A DNA stretch of 64,000 nucleotides from Olleya sediminilitoris (GCF_016785945.1 NZ_JAEMEF010000016.1:18307-82306); one strand, 5' to 3'; positions 34,944 to 44,465 are shown, counted from the first letter of the stretch. A program made the numbers and translations. The notes: a model not told the origin generated them from the sequence alone.

Positions 34944-35579
34944 ATGCTTAAAATTACTATTAAAATAGGATTAGTTTTAATCTTAGTTTTTTTAGCTTAT
35001 AAATTTTTAAAAGACGATTCAAACAAACCGTATGAATCGTCTTTTTTGTATAAATTATCCTCTGCTGAAAAATCAAAACTACAGGATGGTGACATCATTT
35101 TACGTCGTGGTTATGGACTTGTAAGTACCATGATTTTAAAAATGATGGATGAAGATTATGATGTCACACATTTAGGTATGGTTGTTACTGAAAACGATAC
35201 CTTGAAAATTGCGCATGCTTTATCAAGTAGTGTGTCAAATCAAGACGGTTTACGTTTGCAAGCAATAGACTCTTTTGTGCATAATTCTCATGATAATACA
35301 ATTTTAGTTACAAGGTTAAAAAACATAGACTCGGTAAAACAAAAAAAGATTGTTAAGCAAATAGCGTATTACAAGAAAAAAAATCTACCTTTTGATCATA
35401 GCTTTAACTATAAAGACAGCACAGAGCATTATTGTTCTGAGTTAATTTGGCGAATTTATGAGCATAATTTAAATATACTTAAAGTGTCAGATACCTTGAC
35501 GGATGAACAAAAATATAACACACTTAAAACTTTTTACGATACTAATTATTTTGATATAATTATAAATCACCAACAATAA
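34944..35579 (+). CDS. YiiX/YebB-like NlpC/P60-type cysteine hydrolase
   Basis: The 211-residue protein has an N-terminal membrane helix (residues 2-20) and a permuted papain-like domain: LQDGDIILRRGYGLVSTMI from residue 47, H76 in VTHLGMVV and the nucleophile C164 in EHYCSELIWR. Such enzymes cleave amide bonds in peptides or lipids. A strong terminator-like hairpin (35009-35047) lies inside codons 22-35, before the catalytic domain. Confidence 0.85.
   Translation: MLKITIKIGLVLILVFLAYKFLKDDSNKPYESSFLYKLSSAEKSKLQDGDIILRRGYGLVSTMILKMMDEDYDVTHLGMVVTENDTLKIAHALSSSVSNQDGLRLQAIDSFVHNSHDNTILVTRLKNIDSVKQKKIVKQIAYYKKKNLPFDHSFNYKDSTEHYCSELIWRIYEHNLNILKVSDTLTDEQKYNTLKTFYDTNYFDIIINHQQ
35009..35047 (+). 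terminator. Terminator-like hairpin within the YiiX-like CDS
   Basis: AAAAGACGATTC / GAATCGTCTTTT, 12-bp perfect stem, 13-nt loop, then a T-run. It lies about 70 nt after the DUF4878 stop and inside the N-terminal linker codons of the next gene. Confidence 0.6.
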
Positions 35580-35581
35580 AA

Positions 35582-36835
35582 TTAACTCTGTTTAAGTGTT
35601 TTGTTAATCTTTTTTATAGCATTTTCAATAGACTTTTCAGGTTCGATAATATTATATTCTCCCCAAAAATCTGGATCAGAAAACCCAGAAGCTTCATCTA
35701 GTAAAATACTATTTTGTTTTAAAGTTTTTGATTCTTTTTTGTAAACTAAGGGGTTGCCTATAGACCAATCTGTGATTGCCATTTCACTATTTAAAGTGTA
35801 TTTACTGTTAAACCATCTTTTATCCCAATTGATCTTAAAAGTTAATTGTATGTTACTATATCCAAAGTACCATTTGCCATCTTTTGTTCTGTAATTAACT
35901 CTGTAAGAAGCTTCTGTTGGATAGACTTTTGCTCTATTTGGTTTTTTACGTACAAACATTTTAGACGCTTCTTCTCGATTCTCTACATTTAAATTATACA
36001 CAGCACTAGTTAAAGCAAAAGTGTTAGCATCAATGTATAATTTACCAGTATATTTAGGTCTATAAACATCTTTTTTCTGTTTAAAATTAATAACATAAAC
36101 TAGTCTGTTATCTATTTGTGTAGGTCTACTGAAAGTAAAATCATATTCAAGTAAGTCACTTTTAGAAAATATATATTTTGGATATTTAATCATATCAGTA
36201 AATAAACTACTAAAAGGTCCTCCTCGTAATTTTAGTGCTATAGTATCTAGTCTATTATAATTAACTTTTTTTCTAGCTTTGATTAATTTAATACCGTCAT
36301 TTCTTGAGTTGTCATAGGATTGTTTGTTAATGTTTACCACAGCTTCAGAGAGTGAAGCATTTCGGTTTCTTTTTTTTATAGTTTCCCTGTAAAACCCAGT
36401 CATACTAACAGATTGGTTAAGGTAGTTGTCGCCCTTTAATTCTAACATTTTTTTGACTAAAGTAATGGCATCTTTAGGTTTATTAATATCTACTTGTGCT
36501 AAAACTGTAGCCGCTTGATTTAGTTGTATTGTAGGATTAGTTTTTAATTGTTGTAAAGGTATTTCAGATTTTTGATAACCCAAATAAGTCACAATAAGGG
36601 TTTCGTTTAATAAATCATTAGGAACTTTAATTAGATATTCTCCATCACTATTAGAAATGGTACTAATGTTGGAATTTGTAATAATAATATCTGCTAAAGC
36701 TAAAGGTGTATTATTATTTTTATCAATAATTTGACCTTTAAATTCTTGTACGTTTTGGCTGATGCCTAATACTGTAAATCCAAATAAATAAAGTGCAATA
36801 AATAGTTTGATGTAGTTAAGTAATTTCTTTTTCAT
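35582..36835 (-). CDS. Carboxypeptidase-regulatory-like domain exported protein
   Basis: The 417-residue protein has a signal peptide (cut near GISQN), a CarboxypepD_reg-like beta-sandwich (FKGQIIDKNNNTPLALADII to LIVTYLGYQK, about 30-105) and a longer C-terminal part resembling the flavobacterial DUF5686-type domain. It is probably an outer-membrane-associated protein. It stands alone, convergent with the YiiX-like gene by 2 nt. Confidence 0.75.
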   Translation of the reverse strand: MKKKLLNYIKLFIALYLFGFTVLGISQNVQEFKGQIIDKNNNTPLALADIIITNSNISTISNSDGEYLIKVPNDLLNETLIVTYLGYQKSEIPLQQLKTNPTIQLNQAATVLAQVDINKPKDAITLVKKMLELKGDNYLNQSVSMTGFYRETIKKRNRNASLSEAVVNINKQSYDNSRNDGIKLIKARKKVNYNRLDTIALKLRGGPFSSLFTDMIKYPKYIFSKSDLLEYDFTFSRPTQIDNRLVYVINFKQKKDVYRPKYTGKLYIDANTFALTSAVYNLNVENREEASKMFVRKKPNRAKVYPTEASYRVNYRTKDGKWYFGYSNIQLTFKINWDKRWFNSKYTLNSEMAITDWSIGNPLVYKKESKTLKQNSILLDEASGFSDPDFWGEYNIIEPEKSIENAIKKINKTLKQS

Positions 36836-36964
36836 AGTAATTTTATAACATAGTTAACCTTATAAAAATACTGAAAAAACCACAGTTTTATATAAGTTTT
36901 TATGTTAATTTTAAGACATAGTAATGGTTAAACTGCCTTATCTTTACGTCAGATTTTTGTAATT

Positions 36965-38566
36965 ATGCCAACAGACTGTATACCATTTAAAAACACAGGA
37001 TATTTTTCTAAATTAATATGTGATTATTTAGCTGAAGCTAAAACGCTTAAGCCTTTTTATAACATGTTTCCTAAGCTTCAAAATTTTGAAGCACAAATAC
37101 AAGCAAAGCAACAAGAGTTTACTAACCAATCCAGAAAGGTTTTAGTTAATGCGTTACAACAGCAATATCAAGTATTTGAAACTTCAGAACTTACTGATAC
37201 TAATATAGCGTTATTAGCAGATGCTAAAACTTTTACAATTACAACAGGTCACCAACTTAATCTGTTTACTGGACCATTATATTTTTTGCATAAAATAATA
37301 TCAACTATTAATTTAACAAAACAGTTAAAGTTAGAGTATCCAGAATATAATTTTGTACCAATTTACTGGATGGCTTCAGAGGATCATGATTTTGAAGAAA
37401 TCAATTATTTTAATTTTAAAGGAAAAAAAATACGTTGGAACAAAGATGCAAGTGGAGCAGTTGGTGAGTTAGATACAAATGGTTTGCAAGAGGTTTTTGA
37501 AACGTTTTCAAAAGAATTAGGTATTGGTAACAACGCCAAACAATTAAGACAATTATTTGAAACCGCTTATCTAAAACATAGTAATTTAGCAGAAGCAACA
37601 TTATATCTTGCCAACGCATTGTTTACAGAGCATGGTTTAGTAATTATTGATGCTAACACTAAGGTTTTAAAACAGTTATTTATACCTCAAATAAAAACAG
37701 AGTTATTTAATAACACGTCATTTGACGCAGTAACAAAAACATCTAAGCAATTAAGTCTAGTGTCAGATAGTTATAACATACAAGTTAATCCTAGAGAGAT
37801 TAACTTATTTTATATAACTAAAGGCATCAGAGAGCGTATTGTTTTTGAAAACGATACATATAAAGTTTTAAACACAACATTAACTTGGAGTAAAGCAGAG
37901 TTAGAGGTCGAAGTAGAAAGCTATCCTGAACGTTTTAGTCCAAATGTTATTATGCGACCATTATATCAAGAAGTTATCTTGCCAAACTTATGTTACATAG
38001 GTGGAGGAGGAGAGTTAGCGTATTGGTTTCAACTTAAAGCAAATTTTAAAGCTAATAATGTGGTGTTTCCAATACTATTACTTCGTAATTCAGTATTAAT
38101 AAAAACAAAACAACAAGCTCAAAAATTAGAAAAACTTAATATTTCTAATCAAGATTTATTTTTAAAACGCGATAGTTTTATTAATAAAAAAGTAAGAGAA
38201 ATTTCAAATATAGATATCGATTTTTCTGAGCAAATTCAACATCTAAAAACTCAGTTTAAAGACTTGTATGATTTAGCTAATTTAACAGATAAATCTTTTG
38301 TTGGAGCAGTCGCTTCTCAAGAAAAAAAGCAAATTAAAGGATTACAACATTTAGAAAAAAGATTGCTTACAGCTCAAAAACGAAAACTTAAAGACCAAGT
38401 ACAACGTATGACGGATTTACAATACCAATTGTTTCCTAATTACAGTTTGCAAGAGCGAAACATCAATTTTTCTGAATTATATTTAGAATTTGGTGACCAA
38501 TTAATACCTCAATTAATTAAAAATTTAAAACCTTTGCAAGGTGAATTTTTAATAGTTGAATTATAA
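36965..38566 (+). CDS. bshC: Bacillithiol biosynthesis cysteine-adding enzyme BshC
   Basis: BshC is the putative ligase adding Cys to glucosaminyl-malate in bacillithiol synthesis. The 533-residue protein has the family pattern: TGHQLNLFTGPLYFLHKI, PIYWMASEDHDFEEINYF, NVIMRPLYQEVILPNLCYIG and a long coiled-coil C-terminus. bshA and bshB are not in the window. It is followed 3 nt later by a PLP decarboxylase gene. Confidence 0.93.
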   Translation: MPTDCIPFKNTGYFSKLICDYLAEAKTLKPFYNMFPKLQNFEAQIQAKQQEFTNQSRKVLVNALQQQYQVFETSELTDTNIALLADAKTFTITTGHQLNLFTGPLYFLHKIISTINLTKQLKLEYPEYNFVPIYWMASEDHDFEEINYFNFKGKKIRWNKDASGAVGELDTNGLQEVFETFSKELGIGNNAKQLRQLFETAYLKHSNLAEATLYLANALFTEHGLVIIDANTKVLKQLFIPQIKTELFNNTSFDAVTKTSKQLSLVSDSYNIQVNPREINLFYITKGIRERIVFENDTYKVLNTTLTWSKAELEVEVESYPERFSPNVIMRPLYQEVILPNLCYIGGGGELAYWFQLKANFKANNVVFPILLLRNSVLIKTKQQAQKLEKLNISNQDLFLKRDSFINKKVREISNIDIDFSEQIQHLKTQFKDLYDLANLTDKSFVGAVASQEKKQIKGLQHLEKRLLTAQKRKLKDQVQRMTDLQYQLFPNYSLQERNINFSELYLEFGDQLIPQLIKNLKPLQGEFLIVEL

Positions 38567-38569
38567 GCC

Positions 38570-39943
38570 ATGCATAAAATAGATTTAGATTTAGTTGAAA
38601 TGACGCTAGACGTCATGAAATACACTATTGACCGCATTTCCAAAACCGAAGACGTTATTGGTAAGCCACAAAAAGCAGCTACATTAAAAGCTTTAGTTGG
38701 TGATACCGTTACAGATAAAGGAATTGGTGGAGAAACAGCATTTAATCTATGGAAGCAACATTTAATGCATGCTAATGTAAAAATAGATCATCCACGTCAT
38801 TTAGCATTTGTACCAGCATCTCCAACCAGAGCCTCTATTTTATTTGATTTAGTGACTTCTGCCTCAAGTATTCATGGTGCATATTGGATGGAAGGTGCTG
38901 GAGGGATTTTTTGCGAAAACGAAGCCATGAAATGGATTGTATCCTTAACAGGATTGCCAGAAGGTGCGTTTGGAGTATTTACCAGTGGTGGTACAGCAGC
39001 AAATTTATCTGCAATTGTTACAGCAAGAGAATATTGGAGAAGTTTAAACGATCAAAATAAATCACAAAAAGGATTAATTATTACTTCTATTGGAGCACAC
39101 TCTTCTATTAAAGCTATGGCTAAAGTAGTAGATGTGGATGTATTATTAGTAGATACAGAAGACCGTTTAAAAGGTAGTGCACTACAACACACAATTGATA
39201 AATTAACACCACAACAAAAACAACGTCTATTTGCTGTTGTAGCAACAGGAGGAACAACCAATGCAGGAATTATTGACGATTTAGATGGTATTGCAACTAT
39301 CTGTCAAGCAGAAAATTTATGGTTTCATGTGGATGCTGCTTATGGAGGAGGAGCTTTAGCAGCAGATTCTGTCAGACATTTATTTAACGGTATAGAAAAA
39401 GCAGACAGTATAACTATAGATCCACACAAGTGGATGTTTTCGCCTTACGACTGTGGTGCTGTAATCTATAAACAACCAGAATTAGCTAAAAAAGCTCATG
39501 CACAAGAAGGGTCTTATCTAGATATTTTTAAAGACGAAGGTGCACATGGTTTTAATCCTACAGATTATCAAATACAATTAACACGTCGTGTCAGAGGGTT
39601 GCCATTATGGTTTAGTTTGGCTACTCATGGTACAGATAGGTATAAACAAGCGGTTGAAAGAGGTTTGGAGTTAGCTGCAATTTCTGGACAGTTAATTAAA
39701 GACATGGATCATGTAGAGTTGGTTAGAGAGCCAAGCTTATCTTGTGTTTTATACAGACGTAAAGGTTGGACGCCAAATGACTACAGAGATTGGACGTTTG
39801 CTAACCATGATAAAGGATTTGCATTAGTAACACCTACAAAATGGAAAACAGGTGACACTTTTGAAACAGTTTCGCGTTTTTGCTTCATAAATCCAGACAC
39901 TACTGAGCAAGATATTAAGGCTATTTTAGAGTCTATGAAATAG
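38570..39943 (+). CDS. PLP-dependent group II decarboxylase
   Basis: The 457-residue protein belongs to the aromatic-L-amino-acid/glutamate decarboxylase family. It shows GVFTSGGTAANLSAI, WFHVDAAYGGG and the PLP lysine in SITIDPHKWMFSPYDCGAV. The substrate cannot be read off the sequence. Its 3-nt distance from bshC suggests co-transcription. Confidence 0.9.
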   Translation: MHKIDLDLVEMTLDVMKYTIDRISKTEDVIGKPQKAATLKALVGDTVTDKGIGGETAFNLWKQHLMHANVKIDHPRHLAFVPASPTRASILFDLVTSASSIHGAYWMEGAGGIFCENEAMKWIVSLTGLPEGAFGVFTSGGTAANLSAIVTAREYWRSLNDQNKSQKGLIITSIGAHSSIKAMAKVVDVDVLLVDTEDRLKGSALQHTIDKLTPQQKQRLFAVVATGGTTNAGIIDDLDGIATICQAENLWFHVDAAYGGGALAADSVRHLFNGIEKADSITIDPHKWMFSPYDCGAVIYKQPELAKKAHAQEGSYLDIFKDEGAHGFNPTDYQIQLTRRVRGLPLWFSLATHGTDRYKQAVERGLELAAISGQLIKDMDHVELVREPSLSCVLYRRKGWTPNDYRDWTFANHDKGFALVTPTKWKTGDTFETVSRFCFINPDTTEQDIKAILESMK

Positions 39944-40012
39944 TAAATTAAAATTGTTAAAAAAATAGTGTAAATTTCATATATCTTAAATAGTATTTTT
40001 CCGCACAATTAC

Positions 40013-40020
40013 TATTTTTG
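40013..40020 (+). promoter_or_regulatory. -7-like box adjoining the guaA start codon
   Basis: TATTTTTG matches TAnnTTTG but ends only 3 nt before the guaA ATG, implying a leaderless message if active. A weaker upstream alternative, TAAATTTC at 39971-39978, would give a normal leader. Confidence 0.4.
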
Positions 40021-40023
40021 TGC

Positions 40024-41559
40024 ATGCAACACGACAAAGTACTTATTTTAGATTTCGGATCGCAATATACACAACTAATTGCGCGCAGAGTTAGAGAGCT
40101 TAACATCTATTCCGAAATACACCCTTTTAACAAACCACCAAAAAACGTAGACGACTACAAAGCAGTAATACTGTCTGGTAGCCCAATGTCTGTTAGATCT
40201 GAAGATGCATTTCATCCTGATCTATCAGAAATTAGAGGAAAAAAACCAATGTTAGCAGTCTGCTATGGTGCACAATATTTAGCACACTTTTCAGGAGGTG
40301 AAGTAGCAGAATCTAACACACGTGAATATGGACGTGCTAACTTAAGTTTTGTTGAAGATAATGAAGCCTTTTTAGAAGGGATCCAAGTTGGAAGTCAAGT
40401 ATGGATGAGCCATAGTGACACCATTAAGCAATTACCAGAAAACGGTAAATTATTAGCAAGTACACACGATGTACAAAATGCAGCTTATAAAATAGAAGGC
40501 GAAACGACTTATGCTATTCAGTTTCATCCAGAAGTATATCACAGTACAGATGGTAAACAATTGCTAGAAAACTTTTTAGTTAATATAGCCAATGTTAATC
40601 CAGATTGGACACCAAATGCATTTGTACAAGAAACCGTAGATGATTTACAAGCTAAATTAGGAGGCGATAAAGTTGTCCTAGGATTATCAGGTGGTGTAGA
40701 CAGTTCTGTAGCAGCTATGTTATTACATAAAGCAATAGGTAAAAACCTATATTGCATATTTGTAAATAACGGATTATTACGTAAAAACGAATTTACAGAT
40801 GTACTAGAGCAGTACAAAGGGATGGGCTTAAATGTAAAAGGGGTAGATGCTTCGGCACGCTTTTTGGATGCATTAGCAGGACTGAGTGATCCAGAATTAA
40901 AACGTAAAGCTATTGGTAAAACCTTTATCGAAGTTTTTGATGACGAAGCCCATTTAATACAAGACGTAAAATGGTTAGCACAAGGGACTATTTATCCTGA
41001 TGTTATTGAAAGCGTAAGCGCAACAGGAGGACCAAGTGCAACAATTAAAAGTCACCATAATGTAGGCGGTTTACCAGACTACATGAAATTACAAATTGTA
41101 GAGCCACTTCGCGCTTTATTTAAAGACGAGGTAAGACGTGTAGGTGCATCAATGGACATGGATAAAGACTTATTAGGACGTCATCCTTTTCCTGGACCAG
41201 GTTTAGCAATCAGGATTTTAGGAGATATCACAGCCGAAAAAGTACAAATACTACAAGACGTAGATGCTGTGTTTATAAATGGATTACGTGAGTCAGGATT
41301 ATATGACAAAGTATGGCAAGCAGGAGCTATTTTACTTCCAGTAAATAGTGTAGGAGTAATGGGAGACGAGCGTACTTATGAAAAATGTGTAGCCCTACGT
41401 GCAGTAGAAAGTACAGACGGAATGACAGCAGACTGGGTAAATTTACCTTACGAGTTTTTACAAAAAACAAGTAACGATATAATTAATAAAGTAAAAGGTG
41501 TTAATAGAGTAGTTTACGACATAAGTAGTAAACCGCCAGCAACAATAGAGTGGGAATAA
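40024..41559 (+). CDS. guaA: GMP synthase (glutamine-hydrolysing)
   Basis: GuaA converts XMP to GMP. The 511-residue protein starts [20 protein letters not shown]; the class I amidotransferase domain has the Cys in [15 protein letters not shown] and the His-x-Glu in IQFHPEVY, and the synthetase domain has the P-loop [14 protein letters not shown] 40024 is chosen because the upstream TTG at 40018 lies inside a -7 box. Confidence 0.96.
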   Translation: MQHDKVLILDFGSQYTQLIARRVRELNIYSEIHPFNKPPKNVDDYKAVILSGSPMSVRSEDAFHPDLSEIRGKKPMLAVCYGAQYLAHFSGGEVAESNTREYGRANLSFVEDNEAFLEGIQVGSQVWMSHSDTIKQLPENGKLLASTHDVQNAAYKIEGETTYAIQFHPEVYHSTDGKQLLENFLVNIANVNPDWTPNAFVQETVDDLQAKLGGDKVVLGLSGGVDSSVAAMLLHKAIGKNLYCIFVNNGLLRKNEFTDVLEQYKGMGLNVKGVDASARFLDALAGLSDPELKRKAIGKTFIEVFDDEAHLIQDVKWLAQGTIYPDVIESVSATGGPSATIKSHHNVGGLPDYMKLQIVEPLRALFKDEVRRVGASMDMDKDLLGRHPFPGPGLAIRILGDITAEKVQILQDVDAVFINGLRESGLYDKVWQAGAILLPVNSVGVMGDERTYEKCVALRAVESTDGMTADWVNLPYEFLQKTSNDIINKVKGVNRVVYDISSKPPATIEWE

Positions 41560-41587
41560 GAAAACTTGATTAGGGTTAAAATAATTT

Positions 41588-41678
41588 GGGCGTTACCACA
41601 AGGGTCACGTTTTACAATATATCTTTTTTTTGCCATATATGGCAGCAAAAAAAAGGATGCCATTACAACCGCTAACGC
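41588..41678. repeat. Putative dispersed intergenic repeat of flavobacteria
   Basis: The gap after guaA has a block bounded by GGGCGTTACC and GCTAACGC, with inverted ends GCGTTA / TAACGC, the phrase AAGGGTC, and a central hairpin of T8-GCC/GGC-A8 type (about 41633-41654). From memory this resembles a dispersed extragenic repeat family common in Flavobacteriaceae genomes. No second copy is in this window. Confidence 0.5.
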
Positions 41679-41701
41679 AGTTTGAAACGTATAAATAACA
41701 T

Positions 41702-43639
41702 ATGAGAAAATTAATACACATATTAAGTATAATTGTATTATTTGGCTGTGCTTCCGCAAAAGCGCAAAATTATAAAACGCATAAAGTACAAACAGGTGAA
41801 ACTATAGAAGAGATTGCTACAAAATACAAAGTAACAAAATCTCAGATATATGCTTTAAATCCGGATGCAAGAAAGGAGTTAAAACCTAATGCTGTTTTAA
41901 TCATTCCTAATGCTGCATTAGTACCAAATAGACCAACAGTAACAGAGGTTAAATCTTTAGAAGGTTTTAAAACGCACAAAGTAAAGCGTAAAGAAACCCT
42001 TTACAGTTTGTCTAAAAAATATGATGTTGCACAAGAAGAAATCAAAAAACACAATCCAGATTTATACTCAAACAGTTTACGCAAAGGAGACAAAATAAAA
42101 ATTCCGATTTATAAAGTATCTAAAGAAGTTACTACTAAATCCTCAGTAACAAAATATACTGTAAAACCAAAAGAAGGAAAGTGGCGTATTGCTTACCAAT
42201 ATGGTATCACAGTTCAGGATTTAGAAGATTTAAATCCAGAAATGGCAGAAGTCTTGCAACCAGGAGATATTGTTAACGTCCCAAATTTAGAAGTAGAAGA
42301 TGTAAAAGTTGTTGATGAGCAATATAGTTATTATACGGTTTTACCAGCAGAAGGTTTTTATAGATTAAAAATAAAAACAGGATTAACTCAAGAGCAATTA
42401 GAACAATTAAATCCTGATTTAGCAACTACAGGTTTAAAACCAGGTATGGTTTTAAAAATTCCTTTTGACGCTAATATCACAGCTATTAACCACGGATTAG
42501 ATCCTTCAGTTTTGGCAGATTCATTAATGGTGTCTGACTTAACAACACGTCAATTAGATTTAGCAACTAAGCATGTTGCTATAATGTTGCCTTTTAAGTT
42601 AAATGAAGTTAATTCGGACTCAATCTATGATGCTAAAAAAATAATTAAAACAGATGCTTATGTTAGCATGTCGTTAGAATTTTATTCAGGCGTTAAAATA
42701 GCTTTAGATAGTTTGTCTTCTTTAGGTGTTAATCTTAAAGTTGATGTTTATGATACCGAAAAAAGAGAAAGTACAGTAAATTCAATAGTAAAATCAAGTG
42801 AGTTTGATGATGTAGATGTTGTGATTGGACCAGTAGATTCAAAGTTGTTTAATTCTGCTGCAGCAACATTAAAAAGTAAAAATATACCACTAGTTTCACC
42901 TATTACTAAAACAGTAAATCTAGGAGATAATGTATTTCAGTCTAGACCATCAGAGACATTATTAAAAGAAAGATTATTAGAGTATTTTAAAGCAGATACT
43001 ACATCTCACTTTATAATTATTTCCGATATCAAAAATAAAGAAACTGCAACATCTCTTAAAAAGAGTTTTCCTAAGGCATCAATTGTTATGTCAAGAAAAG
43101 TATATAAAACAGGAGCTGATGCTTATTATATTATGGATTCTGATATTGAAAGTAAACTTAAACCAGGTAAAAATGTGGTATTTTTAGAAACAGCTAATGC
43201 AGGTTTTGTATCTAACGTTTCAAGTGTTTTAAATTCAATAATTAAACCAACAAAACAAATTGTTTTAACAACAACAGATAAAACTAAAGCTTTTGAAGAC
43301 GATGAGGTTAGTAACATGCATTTGTCAAATTTAAACTTTACTTATGCCTCTATTAATAAGTCATTTAGTGAGGATGATAACAATAGTTTTGCAAAACGTT
43401 ACAAAACGTTATACCATGAAACACCATCTACTTATGCAGTTAGAGGTTTTGATTTGACTATGGATGTAGTGTTGAGATTGGTGACTTCTAAAGATTTGTA
43501 TTTATCTGCAATTCAATCTCCTTTAACAACTTATGTAGAAAATAAGTTTGCTTATAAAAAGGAGTTATTTGGAGGTTATTACAACAATACAGTATACATT
43601 GTGCAATACAAAGATTTAAGAATTGTTGAGGTAAAATAA
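41702..43639 (+). CDS. LysM-repeat protein with periplasmic-binding (type 1) domain
   Basis: The 645-residue exported protein has a signal peptide (cut near AKAQN), about four LysM modules between residues 25 and 260 (TGETIEEIATKYKVTKSQIY, KETLYSLSKKYDVAQEEI and two diverged copies) and a C-terminal type 1 periplasmic-binding fold (AIMLPFKLNEV to the end). Such proteins are thought to link peptidoglycan with ligand or lipoprotein functions in Bacteroidota. No ABC transporter genes are adjacent. Confidence 0.85.
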   Translation: MRKLIHILSIIVLFGCASAKAQNYKTHKVQTGETIEEIATKYKVTKSQIYALNPDARKELKPNAVLIIPNAALVPNRPTVTEVKSLEGFKTHKVKRKETLYSLSKKYDVAQEEIKKHNPDLYSNSLRKGDKIKIPIYKVSKEVTTKSSVTKYTVKPKEGKWRIAYQYGITVQDLEDLNPEMAEVLQPGDIVNVPNLEVEDVKVVDEQYSYYTVLPAEGFYRLKIKTGLTQEQLEQLNPDLATTGLKPGMVLKIPFDANITAINHGLDPSVLADSLMVSDLTTRQLDLATKHVAIMLPFKLNEVNSDSIYDAKKIIKTDAYVSMSLEFYSGVKIALDSLSSLGVNLKVDVYDTEKRESTVNSIVKSSEFDDVDVVIGPVDSKLFNSAAATLKSKNIPLVSPITKTVNLGDNVFQSRPSETLLKERLLEYFKADTTSHFIIISDIKNKETATSLKKSFPKASIVMSRKVYKTGADAYYIMDSDIESKLKPGKNVVFLETANAGFVSNVSSVLNSIIKPTKQIVLTTTDKTKAFEDDEVSNMHLSNLNFTYASINKSFSEDDNNSFAKRYKTLYHETPSTYAVRGFDLTMDVVLRLVTSKDLYLSAIQSPLTTYVENKFAYKKELFGGYYNNTVYIVQYKDLRIVEVK

Positions 43640-43671
43640 TAATTTTAGTCAATTTACGTTGATTACATATT

Positions 43672-44217
43672 ATGCCTATGATTAAGTATGTTTTAATAGT
43701 TGCCAGTTTTTTGCTATTACAAAATGACGTAATGGAAGAGTTATCTTGGAGTGAAGACTACAAATTAACTTGGTCAGACTTTAAAGGAAAACCTATAGCA
43801 GGTAATGATGCTGTAGCAGTAACTGCATCAGGAATAACATTTAGCTATTCAATTCAAAGAGAAAATAAAATTATAAAAGGCTTTAAAACTATAGTTAAAG
43901 CCTTTTTTTATCCAGAACATTCTTGGTGTAAATTGGATAAAGTAGATACTCATGTTTTAGGACACGAACAATTGCATTTTGATATTACAGAGTTACATGC
44001 AAGATTGTTTAGACAACGCATTTCTAAAATACAACCACATAGTACACTTCCACAAACTTTACAAACTCTTCATGCGACTATAGATGCAGAGTTAGCAGCA
44101 ATGCAAAATAAGTACGATATTGAAAGTGAATATTCAATTAATTACGAAGGGCAAAAAAAATGGAAAGATAGTATTGCAAAGCGATTATTAGTTCTTTCAA
44201 AATTTAAATCTAAATAA
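43672..44217 (+). CDS. DUF922-like putative Zn-protease
   Basis: The 181-residue protein has a short signal or anchor region and the motif H98-E-Q-L-H102 in LGHEQLHFDITELHAR, which fits DUF922 predicted metal proteases. The first part shows LTWSDFKGKPIAG, a family phrase. A terminator-like hairpin (43875-43909) lies in the middle of the coding sequence. The next gene starts 2 nt after its stop. Confidence 0.82.
   Translation: MPMIKYVLIVASFLLLQNDVMEELSWSEDYKLTWSDFKGKPIAGNDAVAVTASGITFSYSIQRENKIIKGFKTIVKAFFYPEHSWCKLDKVDTHVLGHEQLHFDITELHARLFRQRISKIQPHSTLPQTLQTLHATIDAELAAMQNKYDIESEYSINYEGQKKWKDSIAKRLLVLSKFKSK
43875..43909 (+). terminator. Terminator-like hairpin within the DUF922 CDS
   Basis: AAAAGGCTTTAA / TTAAAGCCTTTT, 12-bp perfect stem with 8-nt loop and a T7 run, in codons 68-80 of the gene. 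It satisfies the form of an intrinsic terminator on the coding strand. Confidence 0.55.
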
Positions 44218-44219
44218 TA

Positions 44220-44456
44220 ATGCAGCTTCAGCCTGATAAAGATTTTTTAATAAAATTGGCACATACTAAAATGCCTTTTGGAAAATATAAAGATAGATTT
44301 TTAATAAACCTTCCAGAACATTATGTTGTTTGGTATCGTAATAAAGGTTTTCCAAAAGGAAAATTAGGTGAAATGCTTGAGACCGTTTACACACTTAAAG
44401 TAAATGGATTAGAAGATTTGATTTGGAATATTAAAAAGCAGTACCCTAGTAAATAG
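44220..44456 (+). CDS. DUF3820 family protein
   Basis: The 78-residue protein is the stand-alone DUF3820 module: KMPFGKYKDRFLINLPEHYV, VWYRNKGFPKGKLGEML. It is related in pattern to the tail of the DnaQ-like exonuclease at 26673. It is 2 nt downstream of the DUF922 gene. Confidence 0.85.
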   Translation: MQLQPDKDFLIKLAHTKMPFGKYKDRFLINLPEHYVVWYRNKGFPKGKLGEMLETVYTLKVNGLEDLIWNIKKQYPSK

Positions 44457-44465
44457 GATTTTAAT

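Noticed and set aside
40018..40023. TTG start for guaA giving two extra residues
   Set aside because: It lies in the TATTTTTG box; the ATG at 40024 gives the usual GuaA start.
41514..41759. 81-residue minus-strand frame between guaA and the LysM gene
   Set aside because: It runs through the probable dispersed repeat and into both flanking genes, so it is not a gene.
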